A DNA stretch of 33,852 bases. Origin: Streptomyces sp. Je 1-79. Its GTDB lineage: Bacteria; Actinomycetota; Actinomycetes; Streptomycetales; Streptomycetaceae. Both the position numbers and the translations under genes were made by a program. The stretch lies in contig NZ_JAMGSL010000008.1 in the NCBI RefSeq assembly GCF_025195125.1, positions 354,737 to 388,588 of the forward strand. The letters are read 5' to 3'. Below the pieces are notes generated by a model. That model made no database searches. It was not told the DNA's origin and worked only from the letters and a program-made list of their open reading frames with translations. Of this stretch, positions 6,945 through 14,492 are shown in pieces. Position 1 is the stretch's first letter. Each line of letters starts with the position of its first letter.

Positions 6945-8378
6945 ATGGCACGGATTGTGGTGATCGGCGCCGGGCTCGGCGCCATGGCGGCGGCCGCCCG
7001 GCTGGCCGTGGCCGGCCACCGGGTGACGGTGTACGAGCGCGGCGGGACGTACGGCGGCGCGGTGCGCCGCTTCGAGCGGGACGGGTTCGGATTCGACACC
7101 GGCCCCGGGCTGCTGCACCTGCCCGCGGTCTACCGCGATCTCTTCGTCAAGACCGGCAAGGAGTCCCTGGAGGACTCCGTCGGGCTGACCCAGGTCGACC
7201 CGGCGAGCCGTCATGTCTTCGCCGACGGCACCCGCGTGGACCTGCCCAACGCCTCGCGGGCGGGCACGGTCTCCGCCCTGGACGCGGCGCTCGGCGCGGG
7301 CGCCGGAGAGCGGTGGGGCGACTTCCTGGGCCGGGCCCGCGAGGCCTGGGACCGCACACGCCGGCCGCTCCTGGAGGAGCCGCAGACGGCGGACACCTCT
7401 CCGCTCGCCCGCGAGCCGTACCCGGCCCTGAAGGCGGGGCTGCTGCGGCGCCCCGCGACGACGCTGGCGCAGGTCGGCGCGCGGGAGCTGCGCGACCCCC
7501 GGCTCGTCGCGCTCCTCGACTCGTACGCCTGGGCGTACGGCTTCGATCCGGCCACCGCCCCCGCCGCGGCCGCCGTCCTGCCGTACATGGAGCAGACGTT
7601 CGGCACCTGGTACGTGAGCGGCGGCATCCGGGCGCTCGCGGACGCGGTGTACGAGCGGTGCCTCAAGCGGCGGGTGGAGTTCGTCCTCGACACCGAGGTC
7701 ACCGGCGTCCGGGTCGAGCAGGGCCGGGCGGCGGGCATCGAGCTGGCCGGGGGCGAGGTCGTCGCCGCGGATCACGTCGTGGCGGGCGCGCCCGTGCCCG
7801 CGCTCTACCGGGACCACGTCGTGCCCTGGGAGCGCCAGGACGAGTGGCCGCGGTACCAGGCCGACGGGACGGGGCGGATGACGGTCTGTCTGGCCCTGCG
7901 CGGCACACGGGAGGCAGACGCCGTCCACCGGACCGTCGTCCACGCGACGGGGGACCGTCCCACCACGACCGTGCTGCGGCCCGACGACCCGTCACTCCGG
8001 CCCGACGGCGACCACGAGTCGGTGACCCTCACCGCGACGGTGAACCTGTACCCGGAGTACGACTGGGCGGGGATCGCCGAAGAGATGGTGACGGCCGCGG
8101 AGTCGGCCGTCCCGGGGCTCCGGGACCGGCTGCTCTGGCAGGAGGTCCGTACCCCGGACGACACCCTGAGAGAGACGGGGGCCGCCGAGGTGCCGGGGCC
8201 GGCGCTCGCGGGCGGCCGGGGCGCCTTCCTGCCCGCGGCCAACCGCTCCCCGCTCCCCGGGCTCCACTTCGCGGGCGGCTGGTCCCACCCGGGCGGCGGG
8301 CTGGCCCACGCGGGCATGTCGGGCGCGCTGGTCGCCGGTCTGATCGTGGAGGGCGACGACTTCCGCGGCTCCCAGTGA
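6945..8378 (+). CDS. CrtI-like NAD(P)/FAD-dependent oxidoreductase
   Basis: The product is 477 residues. An N-terminal Rossmann dinucleotide fold (VVIGAGLGAMAAAARLAVAGH, then VYERGGTYGG at about residues 32-41) is followed by the DTGPGLLHLP motif seen in phytoene desaturases and related amine-oxidase-like flavoproteins. The C-terminal FAD motif reads LHFAGGWSHPGGGLAHAGMSGA. Length and motif order match the CrtI/phytoene desaturase superfamily. No other carotenoid gene is in the window, so the substrate is open; a retinol- or polyprenyl-type substrate is as likely as phytoene. Start ATG 6945 is supported by the leaderless promoter. The gene is flanked on both sides by short direct duplications. 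Confidence 0.85.
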   Translation: MARIVVIGAGLGAMAAAARLAVAGHRVTVYERGGTYGGAVRRFERDGFGFDTGPGLLHLPAVYRDLFVKTGKESLEDSVGLTQVDPASRHVFADGTRVDLPNASRAGTVSALDAALGAGAGERWGDFLGRAREAWDRTRRPLLEEPQTADTSPLAREPYPALKAGLLRRPATTLAQVGARELRDPRLVALLDSYAWAYGFDPATAPAAAAVLPYMEQTFGTWYVSGGIRALADAVYERCLKRRVEFVLDTEVTGVRVEQGRAAGIELAGGEVVAADHVVAGAPVPALYRDHVVPWERQDEWPRYQADGTGRMTVCLALRGTREADAVHRTVVHATGDRPTTTVLRPDDPSLRPDGDHESVTLTATVNLYPEYDWAGIAEEMVTAAESAVPGLRDRLLWQEVRTPDDTLRETGAAEVPGPALAGGRGAFLPAANRSPLPGLHFAGGWSHPGGGLAHAGMSGALVAGLIVEGDDFRGSQ

Positions 8379-8418
8379 GCGGCGCCCCGGGCCGCGCTCG
8401 GTGAACGACGCCCCGGGC
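8375..8418 (+). repeat. 26-bp-spaced direct repeat across a stop codon
   Basis: The 18-base block at 8375-8392 recurs at 8401-8418 with 16 of 18 bases identical. The first copy contains the stop of the CrtI-like gene. The second reaches the first base of the converging gene's stop codon. Each copy carries the GCGCCCCGGG or ACGCCCCGGG core. Confidence 0.75.
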
Positions 8419-9242
8419 TAGTACCGGTACTGCTGGTCGTTGTTGTACGGCTCGTAGTGCTCGTAGCCCTGCTGCGGCGGCTGCGCGGGCTGCTCGCCGT
8501 CGCGCTGCTGCGGCACCCACACCCCGCCGGGCGGCGTGTCGTAGCCGTACGAAGGGGCGTACGGGTCCGCGTAGGGCTGCTGGCCGCCGTTGCCGTAGTC
8601 GTACGCGGCGTACTGCTGGCCGTCCGTGCTGGGGCCGATGTACGGGTCCGAGTAGGCGGCGTACTGCTGCTGGCCGGTGCCGTAGTCGTAGGCGGGCTGG
8701 GCGTACCCCGGCTGCTGCGCGTAACCGGGCTGCTGGTCGTACCCCTGCGTCCCGCCGTAGCCGTCGTAACCGTCGTAGGAGGGCTGCGTGGTCTCGGCGT
8801 GGTCCTGGGAGTGGTCGTACGAGGTGTCGTAGATGCCGTACTGGCCGGTGTCGTCGGGCAGCGGCTGGGGCTCGTAGACCGCGGTGGTCTCGGCGGCGGC
8901 CGGCTCGGCCTCCTCGTAGGAGAGGTCGGTGACCTCCAGCGTGGGGCCGGCTGGCGCGGCGGACCTGCGGCGCCTGCTCGCGCCGGGGCTCCCGCCGATC
9001 GCCCAGCCCGTGGAGAAGCCGCGGCGGAAGGACAGGGTCACATAGGTCTGTCCGACGGCGAAGGCCACCGCGCCCACGATGATCACCGCGACGGACGGCA
9101 TCAGCACGCCGAGGACGACCCCGAGGAAGCCGCAGAAGGCGAGCACGCGCCAGCGCAGCCTCGCCTTGTACTGCAGGAGCACCTCACCGAGCAGCCACAA
9201 CGCCACGACACCGAACGCGATGTAGAGGACCGTCCACCCCAT
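8418..9242 (-). CDS. Membrane protein with Tyr/Gln-rich low-complexity tail
   Basis: The product is 274 residues. Three hydrophobic segments fall within residues 1-70 (about 4-20, 32-48 and 52-66). A short basic patch (ASRRRRSAA) follows. Residues ~105-274 form a low-complexity region rich in Tyr, Gln, Gly, Pro, Asp and Ser, with repeats of QQPGYA and QQYAAY(S/D). Such tails resemble prion-like or phase-separating domains; this is a composition judgement only. Start ATG 9240-9242 has GGAGAGG upstream. It lies 51 bp downstream of metF on the same strand and may be co-transcribed. It converges on the CrtI-like gene. I do not recognise a named family; it appears to be a Streptomyces-type conserved hypothetical. 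Confidence 0.75.
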   Translation of the reverse strand: MGWTVLYIAFGVVALWLLGEVLLQYKARLRWRVLAFCGFLGVVLGVLMPSVAVIIVGAVAFAVGQTYVTLSFRRGFSTGWAIGGSPGASRRRRSAAPAGPTLEVTDLSYEEAEPAAAETTAVYEPQPLPDDTGQYGIYDTSYDHSQDHAETTQPSYDGYDGYGGTQGYDQQPGYAQQPGYAQPAYDYGTGQQQYAAYSDPYIGPSTDGQQYAAYDYGNGGQQPYADPYAPSYGYDTPPGGVWVPQQRDGEQPAQPPQQGYEHYEPYNNDQQYRY

Positions 9243-9293
9243 GCCCGCCCCTCTCCTACGGCCACCGCCGCGGGTCTGGGGCGGGTACGCCGG

Positions 9294-10211
9294 TCACGAC
9301 TGCACGTGCAGTCCGAGATTCTCGTAGATCTCGAGAGTCACGGTGGAGTTGTTCAGCGTGATGAAGTGCAGTCCGGGGACACCCTCGGAGAGCAGACGCG
9401 CGCAGAACTCCGTCGCGAACTCGATGCCAATGGAGCGTACAGCGGCCGGATCGTCCTTGACGGCGAGGATGCGGTCTTTCACGTGCGCGGGGAAGAGCGC
9501 GTTGCTCAGCCGGGGCAGCCGGTCGAGGGTCTTCACGTTCACAACAGGCATGACTTCGGGGATGATCGGCGTCTCGCAGCCGGCCTTCACCGCGCTGTCG
9601 CGCATCCGCAGATAGTTCTCGGGGTCGAAGAACATCTGGGTGATGGCGTAGTCGGCGCCGGCCCGGCACTTGTCCACGAAGTGACGGATGTCCGTGTCCC
9701 AGTCGGTGGAGCGCGGGTGCATCTCGGGGAAGGCGGCGACGCCCACGCAGAAGTCGCCGGACTCCTTGATCAGCCGGACCAGGTCGGCGGCGTACCGGAC
9801 ACCCTCGGGGTGCTCCACCCACTCCCCCAGCGGGTCGCCCGGCGGGTCGCCGCGTACCGCGAGCATGTTGCGGATACCGGCGTCGGCGTACTGACCCAGG
9901 ATGTTGCGCAGCTCGGCGATCGACTGGTCGACGGCGGTGAGGTGGGCGACGGGGGTGAGCGTGGTGTCGCCGGCAATCTTCTGGGTGGCCTTGACCGTGC
10001 CGCCGCGGGTGGAACCGCCGGCGCCGTAGGTCACCGAGACGAAGCTCGGTCCGACCGCCTCGACCCGTCGCATGGCGTTCCAGAGGTTCTGCTCGCCCTT
10101 CTCGGTCCGGGGCGCGAAGAACTCGAACGAGTACGACGGCTTGCCGGAGGCGAGGATCTCGCGGACCGTACGCGCGCGGTCCGAGCGGGTGGATGCGGTA
10201 CCAAGGGCCAT
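9294..10211 (-). CDS. metF: 5,10-methylenetetrahydrofolate reductase
   Basis: The product is 305 residues, the usual length for bacterial MetF, a (beta/alpha)8 flavoprotein. It reduces 5,10-methylene-THF to 5-methyl-THF for methionine synthesis. Diagnostic stretches are SYSFEFFAPRTEKGEQNL (with the catalytic Glu at FEFF), FVSVTYGAGGSTRGGT, LAVRGDPPGD, GVAAFPEMHP, ADYAITQMFFD and GIEFATEFCARLL near the C-terminus. ATG 10209-10211 is chosen. A TAACCT element lies 6 nt before it and there is no ribosome site, so the mRNA is probably leaderless. No SAM or cobalamin riboswitch is visible upstream. The neighbour thiE ends 168 bp away and has its own terminator. Confidence 0.97.
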   Translation of the reverse strand: MALGTASTRSDRARTVREILASGKPSYSFEFFAPRTEKGEQNLWNAMRRVEAVGPSFVSVTYGAGGSTRGGTVKATQKIAGDTTLTPVAHLTAVDQSIAELRNILGQYADAGIRNMLAVRGDPPGDPLGEWVEHPEGVRYAADLVRLIKESGDFCVGVAAFPEMHPRSTDWDTDIRHFVDKCRAGADYAITQMFFDPENYLRMRDSAVKAGCETPIIPEVMPVVNVKTLDRLPRLSNALFPAHVKDRILAVKDDPAAVRSIGIEFATEFCARLLSEGVPGLHFITLNNSTVTLEIYENLGLHVQS

Positions 10212-10217
10212 ACCGGC

Positions 10218-10223
10218 AGGTTA
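10218..10223 (-). promoter_or_regulatory. -10 element of a leaderless promoter (metF)
   Basis: On the minus strand TAACCT is followed by 6 nt and the metF ATG. Farther upstream (10258-10283) lies an inverted repeat, GTGATG-N14-CATCAC, which also carries two TGGACA direct repeats. It could be an operator. Confidence 0.55.
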
Positions 10224-10320
10224 GACGGGGTGCCATGGCCGGCGAAGCAGCGTCCGAGTGATGGACACCGTTTTGGACATCACCCAGGAGCCGGGAGGAC
10301 CCCTTGGACGTTACGACAGA

Positions 10321-10342
10321 TCACGGGCACCGCCGCCCGTGA
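10321..10342 (-). terminator. thiE terminator hairpin
   Basis: A perfect 8-bp stem (TCACGGGC with GCCCGTGA) around a 6-base loop lies 38 nt past the thiE stop codon on the minus strand and upstream of metF. Confidence 0.6.
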
Positions 10343-10379
10343 CGGCGGGGTCGGAGCGGGCGGCCATGACGCCGCGTTC

Positions 10380-11030
10380 CTACGCCAGGCGCTCGCGGAC
10401 CCGCTTGGCCAGCCGGGCCGCCGCCGCGGCGGGGTCGTCGGCCTCGGTGATCGCGCGGACGACGACGATCCGGCGGGCGCCGGCGTCCAGGACCTCGTCC
10501 AGGTTGGTCTCGTCGATCCCGCCGATAGCGAACCAGGGCCGGTCCTGCTCCAGGGCGGCCGCGTGGCGGACGAGGCCGAGCCCGGGGGCGTACCGCCCGG
10601 GCTTGGTGGGGGTGGGCCAGCAGGGGCCCGTGCAGAAGTAGTCCACGCCCGGCTCGGCGACGGCCGCGTCCACCTCGGACTCCGCGTGGCAGGAACGGCC
10701 GATCAGCACCTCGTCGCCGAGGATCGCCCGGGCGGCGGGCACCGGCAGGTCGCCCTGGCCCAGGTGCAGCACGTCGGAGCCGATGGCGTGGGCGACGTCC
10801 GCCCGGTCGTTCACGGCGAGCAGCCGGCCGTGCCGGCGGCACGCCTCGGCGAGGACCGCGAGGTGCTCCAGCTCCTCACCGGCCTCCATGCCCTTGTCGC
10901 GCAGCTGCACGATGTCCACGCCGGAGGAGAGCACGGCGTCCAGGAACTCCGGCAGGTCTCCCTGGCGCTTGCGGGCGTCGGTGCACAGGTAGAGCCGGGC
11001 GTCGGCGAGCTGCGCGCGAGACGTGGACAT
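10380..11030 (-). CDS. thiE: Thiamine phosphate synthase
   Basis: The product is 216 residues, normal for ThiE. It joins HMP pyrophosphate and the thiazole phosphate to give thiamine monophosphate. Motifs seen: VDIVQLRDKGM (pyrophosphate site), LLAVNDRADVAHAIG, VLHLGQGDLP, GRSCHAESE, YFCTGPCWPTPTKPG and the phosphate-binding FAIGGI. ATG 11028-11030 has a GGGGGGA ribosome site 7 nt upstream. It is transcribed away from the thiO-thiS-thiG operon some 2.3 kb off and has no TPP riboswitch of its own that I can see, in contrast to that operon. Confidence 0.97.
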   Translation of the reverse strand: MSTSRAQLADARLYLCTDARKRQGDLPEFLDAVLSSGVDIVQLRDKGMEAGEELEHLAVLAEACRRHGRLLAVNDRADVAHAIGSDVLHLGQGDLPVPAARAILGDEVLIGRSCHAESEVDAAVAEPGVDYFCTGPCWPTPTKPGRYAPGLGLVRHAAALEQDRPWFAIGGIDETNLDEVLDAGARRIVVVRAITEADDPAAAAARLAKRVRERLA

Positions 11031-11060
11031 GGGTGCTTCCCCCCGTTGGATGCGGTGGCC

Positions 11061-11088
11061 CCGGGGGCCGGGCGGACCCGGCCCCCGG
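11061..11088 (-). terminator. Strong hairpin after the Rv2175c-family gene
   Basis: A perfect 12-bp stem (11061-11072 with 11077-11088) with a CGGA tetraloop is extended by GGCC pairs (11057-11060 with 11090-11093) across one bulged base. It separates the Rv2175c-family gene from thiE. Confidence 0.75.
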
Positions 11089-11114
11089 AGGCCTCCTGTG
11101 GTGTCTTCGGTGCG

Positions 11115-11480
11115 TCAGACGGCAAGCGCCTGGGCGCGGCGCTTCACCTCCGTGCCGCGATTCTCGCTGAGGGCCTGCGCGGGCGTACCCGGCAGGGTCG
11201 GGTCGGGAGTGAAGAGCCACTCCAGCATCTCTTCGTCGGTGAAGCCGTCGTCCTTCAGGAGGGTCAGGGTTCCGGAGAGCCCCTTGACCACCTTGTCGCC
11301 GTCGATGAAGGCGGCGGGCACCTGCAGCGCCTTGTTCTCACCGCGGCGTACGGCGATGAGCTGGCCCTCCTTGACCAGCTGCCGCACGCGCGTCACCTCG
11401 ACATCGAGCATTTCCGCGATGTCGGGGAGGTAGAGCCAGGCGGGGACGAGAGCATCGGTTCTTGCGTCAATCTCGGTCAC
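11115..11480 (-). CDS. Rv2175c family DNA-binding protein
   Basis: The product is 121 residues. It aligns by eye with Mycobacterium tuberculosis Rv2175c: LYLPDIAEMLDVEVTRVRQLVKEGQLIAVRR is a winged helix-turn-helix, GEN..LQVPAAFIDGDKVVKGLSGTLTLLKDDGF is the central part, and EMLEWLFTPDPTLPGTPAQAL is the end. Rv2175c is a DNA-binding substrate of the Ser/Thr kinase PknL, phosphorylated on an N-terminal threonine. Here Thr2 and Thr8 lie in the short N-terminal arm. The start is GTG 11478-11480. A PASTA kinase is encoded 4 kb away, and metF and DAHP synthase are also close, as in mycobacteria. The DNA target is unknown. Confidence 0.9.
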   Translation of the reverse strand: MTEIDARTDALVPAWLYLPDIAEMLDVEVTRVRQLVKEGQLIAVRRGENKALQVPAAFIDGDKVVKGLSGTLTLLKDDGFTDEEMLEWLFTPDPTLPGTPAQALSENRGTEVKRRAQALAV

Positions 11481-11522
11481 GGGACAAGCCTGCCATCCCG
11501 GACTGACAGTCGGTAGTCGGGC

Positions 11523-12737
11523 CTACAGGAGTGCCGCCTTCAGAGGGACGGAAGCGTCTGCGGCGCGCCGGGGGTCGACCCGCGCGCCGGACTCGATCAG
11601 CTTGCGGCCCTGGGCCAGGTCGCGGGGGCGGCCGACGGCGAGCAGCGCGACCAGGACGCCGTCGCGCAGCCAGAGCACGGACCAGGCGGGATCGGCGGGA
11701 TCACCGCGGTGGACCAGCTCGGCGGCCCCGGTGTGGTGCCCCGCGTACTGCACGAAGCGGCCGAACTGCTCGGACCAGAAGTACGGGACCGGGTCGTAGA
11801 CCCGGGGGGTCTCGCCGATGATGTCGGCCGCGACGGTCCGGGGGCCCTGGAGCGCGTTGTCCCAGTGGTGGACCAGGAGCCGGGAGGCGTAGCGGGCGGA
11901 GGGGAAGGAGGCGCAGTCGCCGACGGCGTACACGTCGGGCAGGGAGGTGCGCAGCCGGTCGTCGGCGGTGACGGAGCCGTCGGCGCCGAGGGCGATGCCG
12001 GAGCCGGTGAGCCAGTGGGTGGCGGGGCGGGCGCCGATGCCGACGACGACCGCGTCGGCGGGGAGCCGTCGGCCGTCGGCGAGCACGACCGTGCCGGGTT
12101 CGATCCGGTCCACGCGCGCGTGGGTCAGCAGTTCGGCGCCGCTCTCCGCGTACCAGCCGGCCATCGGGGCAGCGACCTCGGCGGGCAGCGCACCGGCGAG
12201 CGGCCGGTCGGCGGCCTCGACGACGGTGACGGCGCACCCCGCCTCGCGCGCGGCGGTGGCGAACTCGGCGCCGATCCAGCCGGCGCCGACCACCACGATG
12301 TCGTGGCGCCGCTCCAGGACGGGCCTCAGACGGGCGGCGTCGTCGAGGGTGCGCAGCAGATGGACCCCGGGCACGCCCTCGGTGCCGGGCAGGGTGACCG
12401 GTTCGGCTCCGGTGGCGACGACCAGGACGTCGTACGGGACGGGCCCGGCCTCGGTGTCGACCTCGTGGGCGTCGGCGCGCAGGCCGGTCACGTCGAGGCC
12501 GAGGCGCAGTTCGATGGCGAGCGCCTCGAAGTCGACGTCGAAGGCCGAGTCCTCGGCCTTGCCGAGGAGGACCGCCTTGGACAGGGGCGGGCGGTCGTAG
12601 GGCTGGTGCGGCTCGGCCCCGACGAGGGTGACCTGTCCGGCGAAGCCCTGCTCGCGGAGGGCGACGGCGGTCTGCACGCCCGCCATTCCCGCGCCCACGA
12701 CGACGACCCGCTGCTGTGCCTGCTTCTGCTCGCTCAC
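11523..12737 (-). CDS. NAD(P)/FAD-dependent ferredoxin-reductase-like oxidoreductase
   Basis: The product is 404 residues, typical of the ferredoxin/rubredoxin reductase branch of pyridine nucleotide-disulfide oxidoreductases. The FAD-binding GAGMAGVQTAVALREQG lies near the N-terminus, with YDRPPLSKAVLLG at about residues 47-59. A second Rossmann motif for NAD(P) is VVVGAGWIGAEFA (about 149-161). The FAD-contact motif VYAVGDCASF and a C-terminal reductase domain follow. There is no redox-active CxxC pair. The partner ferredoxin is not adjacent. GTG 12735-12737 is preceded by TAAGGT at a spacing of 6 nt with no ribosome site, which predicts a leaderless mRNA. Electron transfer from NAD(P)H to an iron-sulfur partner is inferred from the family. 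Confidence 0.9.
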   Translation of the reverse strand: MSEQKQAQQRVVVVGAGMAGVQTAVALREQGFAGQVTLVGAEPHQPYDRPPLSKAVLLGKAEDSAFDVDFEALAIELRLGLDVTGLRADAHEVDTEAGPVPYDVLVVATGAEPVTLPGTEGVPGVHLLRTLDDAARLRPVLERRHDIVVVGAGWIGAEFATAAREAGCAVTVVEAADRPLAGALPAEVAAPMAGWYAESGAELLTHARVDRIEPGTVVLADGRRLPADAVVVGIGARPATHWLTGSGIALGADGSVTADDRLRTSLPDVYAVGDCASFPSARYASRLLVHHWDNALQGPRTVAADIIGETPRVYDPVPYFWSEQFGRFVQYAGHHTGAAELVHRGDPADPAWSVLWLRDGVLVALLAVGRPRDLAQGRKLIESGARVDPRRAADASVPLKAALL

Positions 12738-12743
12738 CCGATC

Positions 12744-12749
12744 ACCTTA
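12744..12749 (-). promoter_or_regulatory. -10 element of a leaderless promoter (ferredoxin-reductase-like gene)
   Basis: On the minus strand TAAGGT is followed by 6 nt (GATCGG) and then the GTG start. It lies in the 28-bp gap after the upstream lipocalin-like gene, so that gap holds a promoter and not just a spacer. Confidence 0.5.
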
Positions 12750-12765
12750 CAAAGCTGACGCCGCG

Positions 12766-13161
12766 TCAGGAAGGCAGCTCTTCGACCACGCTGGTGCCGG
12801 AGCCCTCCTGGGACTCCCATGCCCAGCTCTCCTCCAGCCGAACGCGTCCGTCCGGCAGCTCCGCCACAGTGGAGACGCAATGCCCGGCAGAGGTCGTTCC
12901 GTCCTGCTTCAGCTGCACGTACCGGAAGTCGAGCCGGTCCCCCGCGCGCGTGCCGACGAGAGACCCCCGCACCACGTCACCACCCGCGTACTCGGCCCAG
13001 ATCCGGCCGTCCTCCTCGTGGTACGTGAACCGGGTGCGCGTCCCGACCTGTCCGGGCGCCTGGTCGGCGACGGGGGCGAGGACGAGACCGTCGAGAGAAC
13101 GACAGGGCGGGGCGGAGCCCCTCGTTCCAGGGTGGTGGGGGGAGACGGGAGGGCGGGTCAC
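12766..13161 (-). CDS. Small lipocalin-like protein of the family misnamed n-acetylglutamate synthase
   Basis: The product is 131 residues. From about residue 23 it follows the pattern of small proteins often labelled n-acetylglutamate synthase in Bacillus and others: TRFTYHEEDGRIWAEYAGGDVVRGSLVG, then LDFRYVQL, then LPDGRVRLEESWAWES and GTSVVEE. These look like a single beta-barrel and carry no GNAT or kinase domain, so the enzyme name should not be trusted. The start is GTG 13159-13161, with AAGGGAG 8 nt upstream. The first ~20 residues are not conserved with the family as I recall it. The gene is divergent from the TPP-controlled thi operon, with only 60 bp to the riboswitch. The function is unknown. 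Confidence 0.75.
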   Translation of the reverse strand: MTRPPVSPHHPGTRGSAPPCRSLDGLVLAPVADQAPGQVGTRTRFTYHEEDGRIWAEYAGGDVVRGSLVGTRAGDRLDFRYVQLKQDGTTSAGHCVSTVAELPDGRVRLEESWAWESQEGSGTSVVEELPS

Positions 13162-13221
13162 TGCGGAGGCTCCCTTACTGGGTGTCGGATGCGGGGGTTA
13201 GGCTGACCGTCAACGTAGAGC

Positions 13222-13316
13222 ACTCGCGGGAGCCCGGACGCATCGGGCTGAGAGGGAGGCTGGCCGGCCTCCGACCGTACGAACCTGATCCGGGTCATGC
13301 CGGCGAAGGGAGGGGC
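13222..13316 (+). promoter_or_regulatory. TPP riboswitch (THI element)
   Basis: The conserved core is present: GGGCTGAGAGGGA at 13244-13256, an intervening GC stem (AGGCTGG...CCGGCCT), and GACC followed by GAACCTGATCCGGGTCATGCC at 13281-13301 and GCGAAGGGAGG. The 5' strand begins near ACTCGCGGGAGC. The terminal GAAGGGAGG is both the 3' strand of the closing helix and the Shine-Dalgarno of thiO (ATG 13326). TPP binding should therefore hide the ribosome site. A candidate -10 (TAGGCT, 13199-13204) lies just upstream. Confidence 0.95.
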
Positions 13317-13325
13317 TGGACGCCC

Positions 13326-14492
13326 ATGTCGCGTACACGCAGTACCTCGGACGTTCTCGTCGTCGGGGGCGGAATCATCGGTCTGGTCACGGCCTGGCGG
13401 GCCGCGCAGCGCGGGCTGAGCACCACGGTCGCGGACCCCGAACCGGGCGGCGGGGCCGCCCGGGTGGCGGCCGGGATGCTGGCCGCCGTCACCGAACTCC
13501 ACTACGGCGAGGAGACCCTGCTCGCCCTCAACCTCGCCTCCGCCCGCCGTTATCCGGACTTCGTGGCCGAACTCCAGGACGTCACCGGGCAGGACGTCGG
13601 CCATCGGGCCTGCGGCACGCTGGCCGTCGCGCTCGACGCCGACGACCGGGCGCATCTGCGCGAGCTGCACGCGCTGCAGATCCGCTGCGGCCTGGAGTCG
13701 GAGTGGCTCAGCGGCCGCGAGTGCCGCCGCCTGGAGCCGATGCTGGCCCCGGGCGTACGCGGCGGGCTGCGGGTCGACGGCGACCACCAGGTCGATCCGC
13801 GCCGGCTCGCCGCCGCGCTGGTCACCGCCTGCGAGAAGGCCGGGGTGGTCTTCCACCGCGGTCACGCCGAGCGGCTGACGGTGGTCAGGGACCGGGCCAC
13901 GGGCGTCGCCGTCGCGGACGGCGGCACGCTGGAGGCGGACCAGGTCGTGCTCGCGGCGGGCAGCCTCAGCGGGCGGCTCGACGGGGTGCCGGGGGACGTC
14001 GTGCCGCCCGTACGTCCCGTCAAGGGACAGGTGCTGCGGCTCACCGTGCCGCGCGCGTTCGCCCCGTTCCTGTCCCGGACCGTCCGGGCCGTCGTCCGCG
14101 GCAGCCACGTCTATCTGGTGCCCCGCGAGAACGGCGAGCTGGTGGTCGGCGCGACCAGCGAGGAGCTCGGCTGGGACACCACCGTCACGGCGGGCGGGGT
14201 CTACGAGCTGCTCCGGGACGCCCATGAGCTCGTACCGGGCCTCACCGAGCTGCCGCTCACCGAGACGCTGGCGGGCCTGCGGCCCGCGTCCCCGGACAAC
14301 GCGCCGATGCTCGGCCCGACCGCGCTGCCCGGCCTTCTGCTGGCCACCGGCCACTACCGCAACGGGGTGCTGCTCACCCCGGTCACCGGCGACGTCATGG
14401 CCGAGGTCCTCACCACCGGCGTGCTTCCGGACGAGGCCCGCCCCTTCACTCCCCGCCGCTTCTCCCCCGTGCCTCAGGAGCAGCCCGCATGA
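13326..14492 (+). CDS. thiO: Glycine oxidase ThiO
   Basis: The product is 388 residues. It oxidises glycine to the imine (dehydroglycine) used by ThiG for thiazole formation in aerobic bacteria. It is a DAO-family flavoprotein with an N-terminal FAD site (VLVVGGGIIGLVTAWRAAQRG) and then RVAAGMLAAVTE, which matches the ThiO substrate-side region. C-terminal motifs are LAGLRPASPDNAPMLG and GHYRNGVLLTPVTG. ATG 13326 is set by the AAGGGAGG ribosome site inside the TPP riboswitch; the longer reading frame runs through the riboswitch and is not used. It overlaps thiS by ATGA, so the two are translationally coupled. Confidence 0.97.
   Translation: MSRTRSTSDVLVVGGGIIGLVTAWRAAQRGLSTTVADPEPGGGAARVAAGMLAAVTELHYGEETLLALNLASARRYPDFVAELQDVTGQDVGHRACGTLAVALDADDRAHLRELHALQIRCGLESEWLSGRECRRLEPMLAPGVRGGLRVDGDHQVDPRRLAAALVTACEKAGVVFHRGHAERLTVVRDRATGVAVADGGTLEADQVVLAAGSLSGRLDGVPGDVVPPVRPVKGQVLRLTVPRAFAPFLSRTVRAVVRGSHVYLVPRENGELVVGATSEELGWDTTVTAGGVYELLRDAHELVPGLTELPLTETLAGLRPASPDNAPMLGPTALPGLLLATGHYRNGVLLTPVTGDVMAEVLTTGVLPDEARPFTPRRFSPVPQEQPA

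Noticed and set aside
6945..8378. Carotenoid biosynthesis cluster
   Set aside because: Only a CrtI-like flavoprotein is present. No phytoene synthase, cyclase or GGPP synthase lies in the window, so the substrate stays open.
8457..11516. A 1019-codon plus-strand open frame
   Set aside because: It is the antisense shadow of the Tyr/Gln-rich membrane protein, metF, thiE and the Rv2175c-family gene, all with clear family motifs. Long antisense frames are normal at this GC content.
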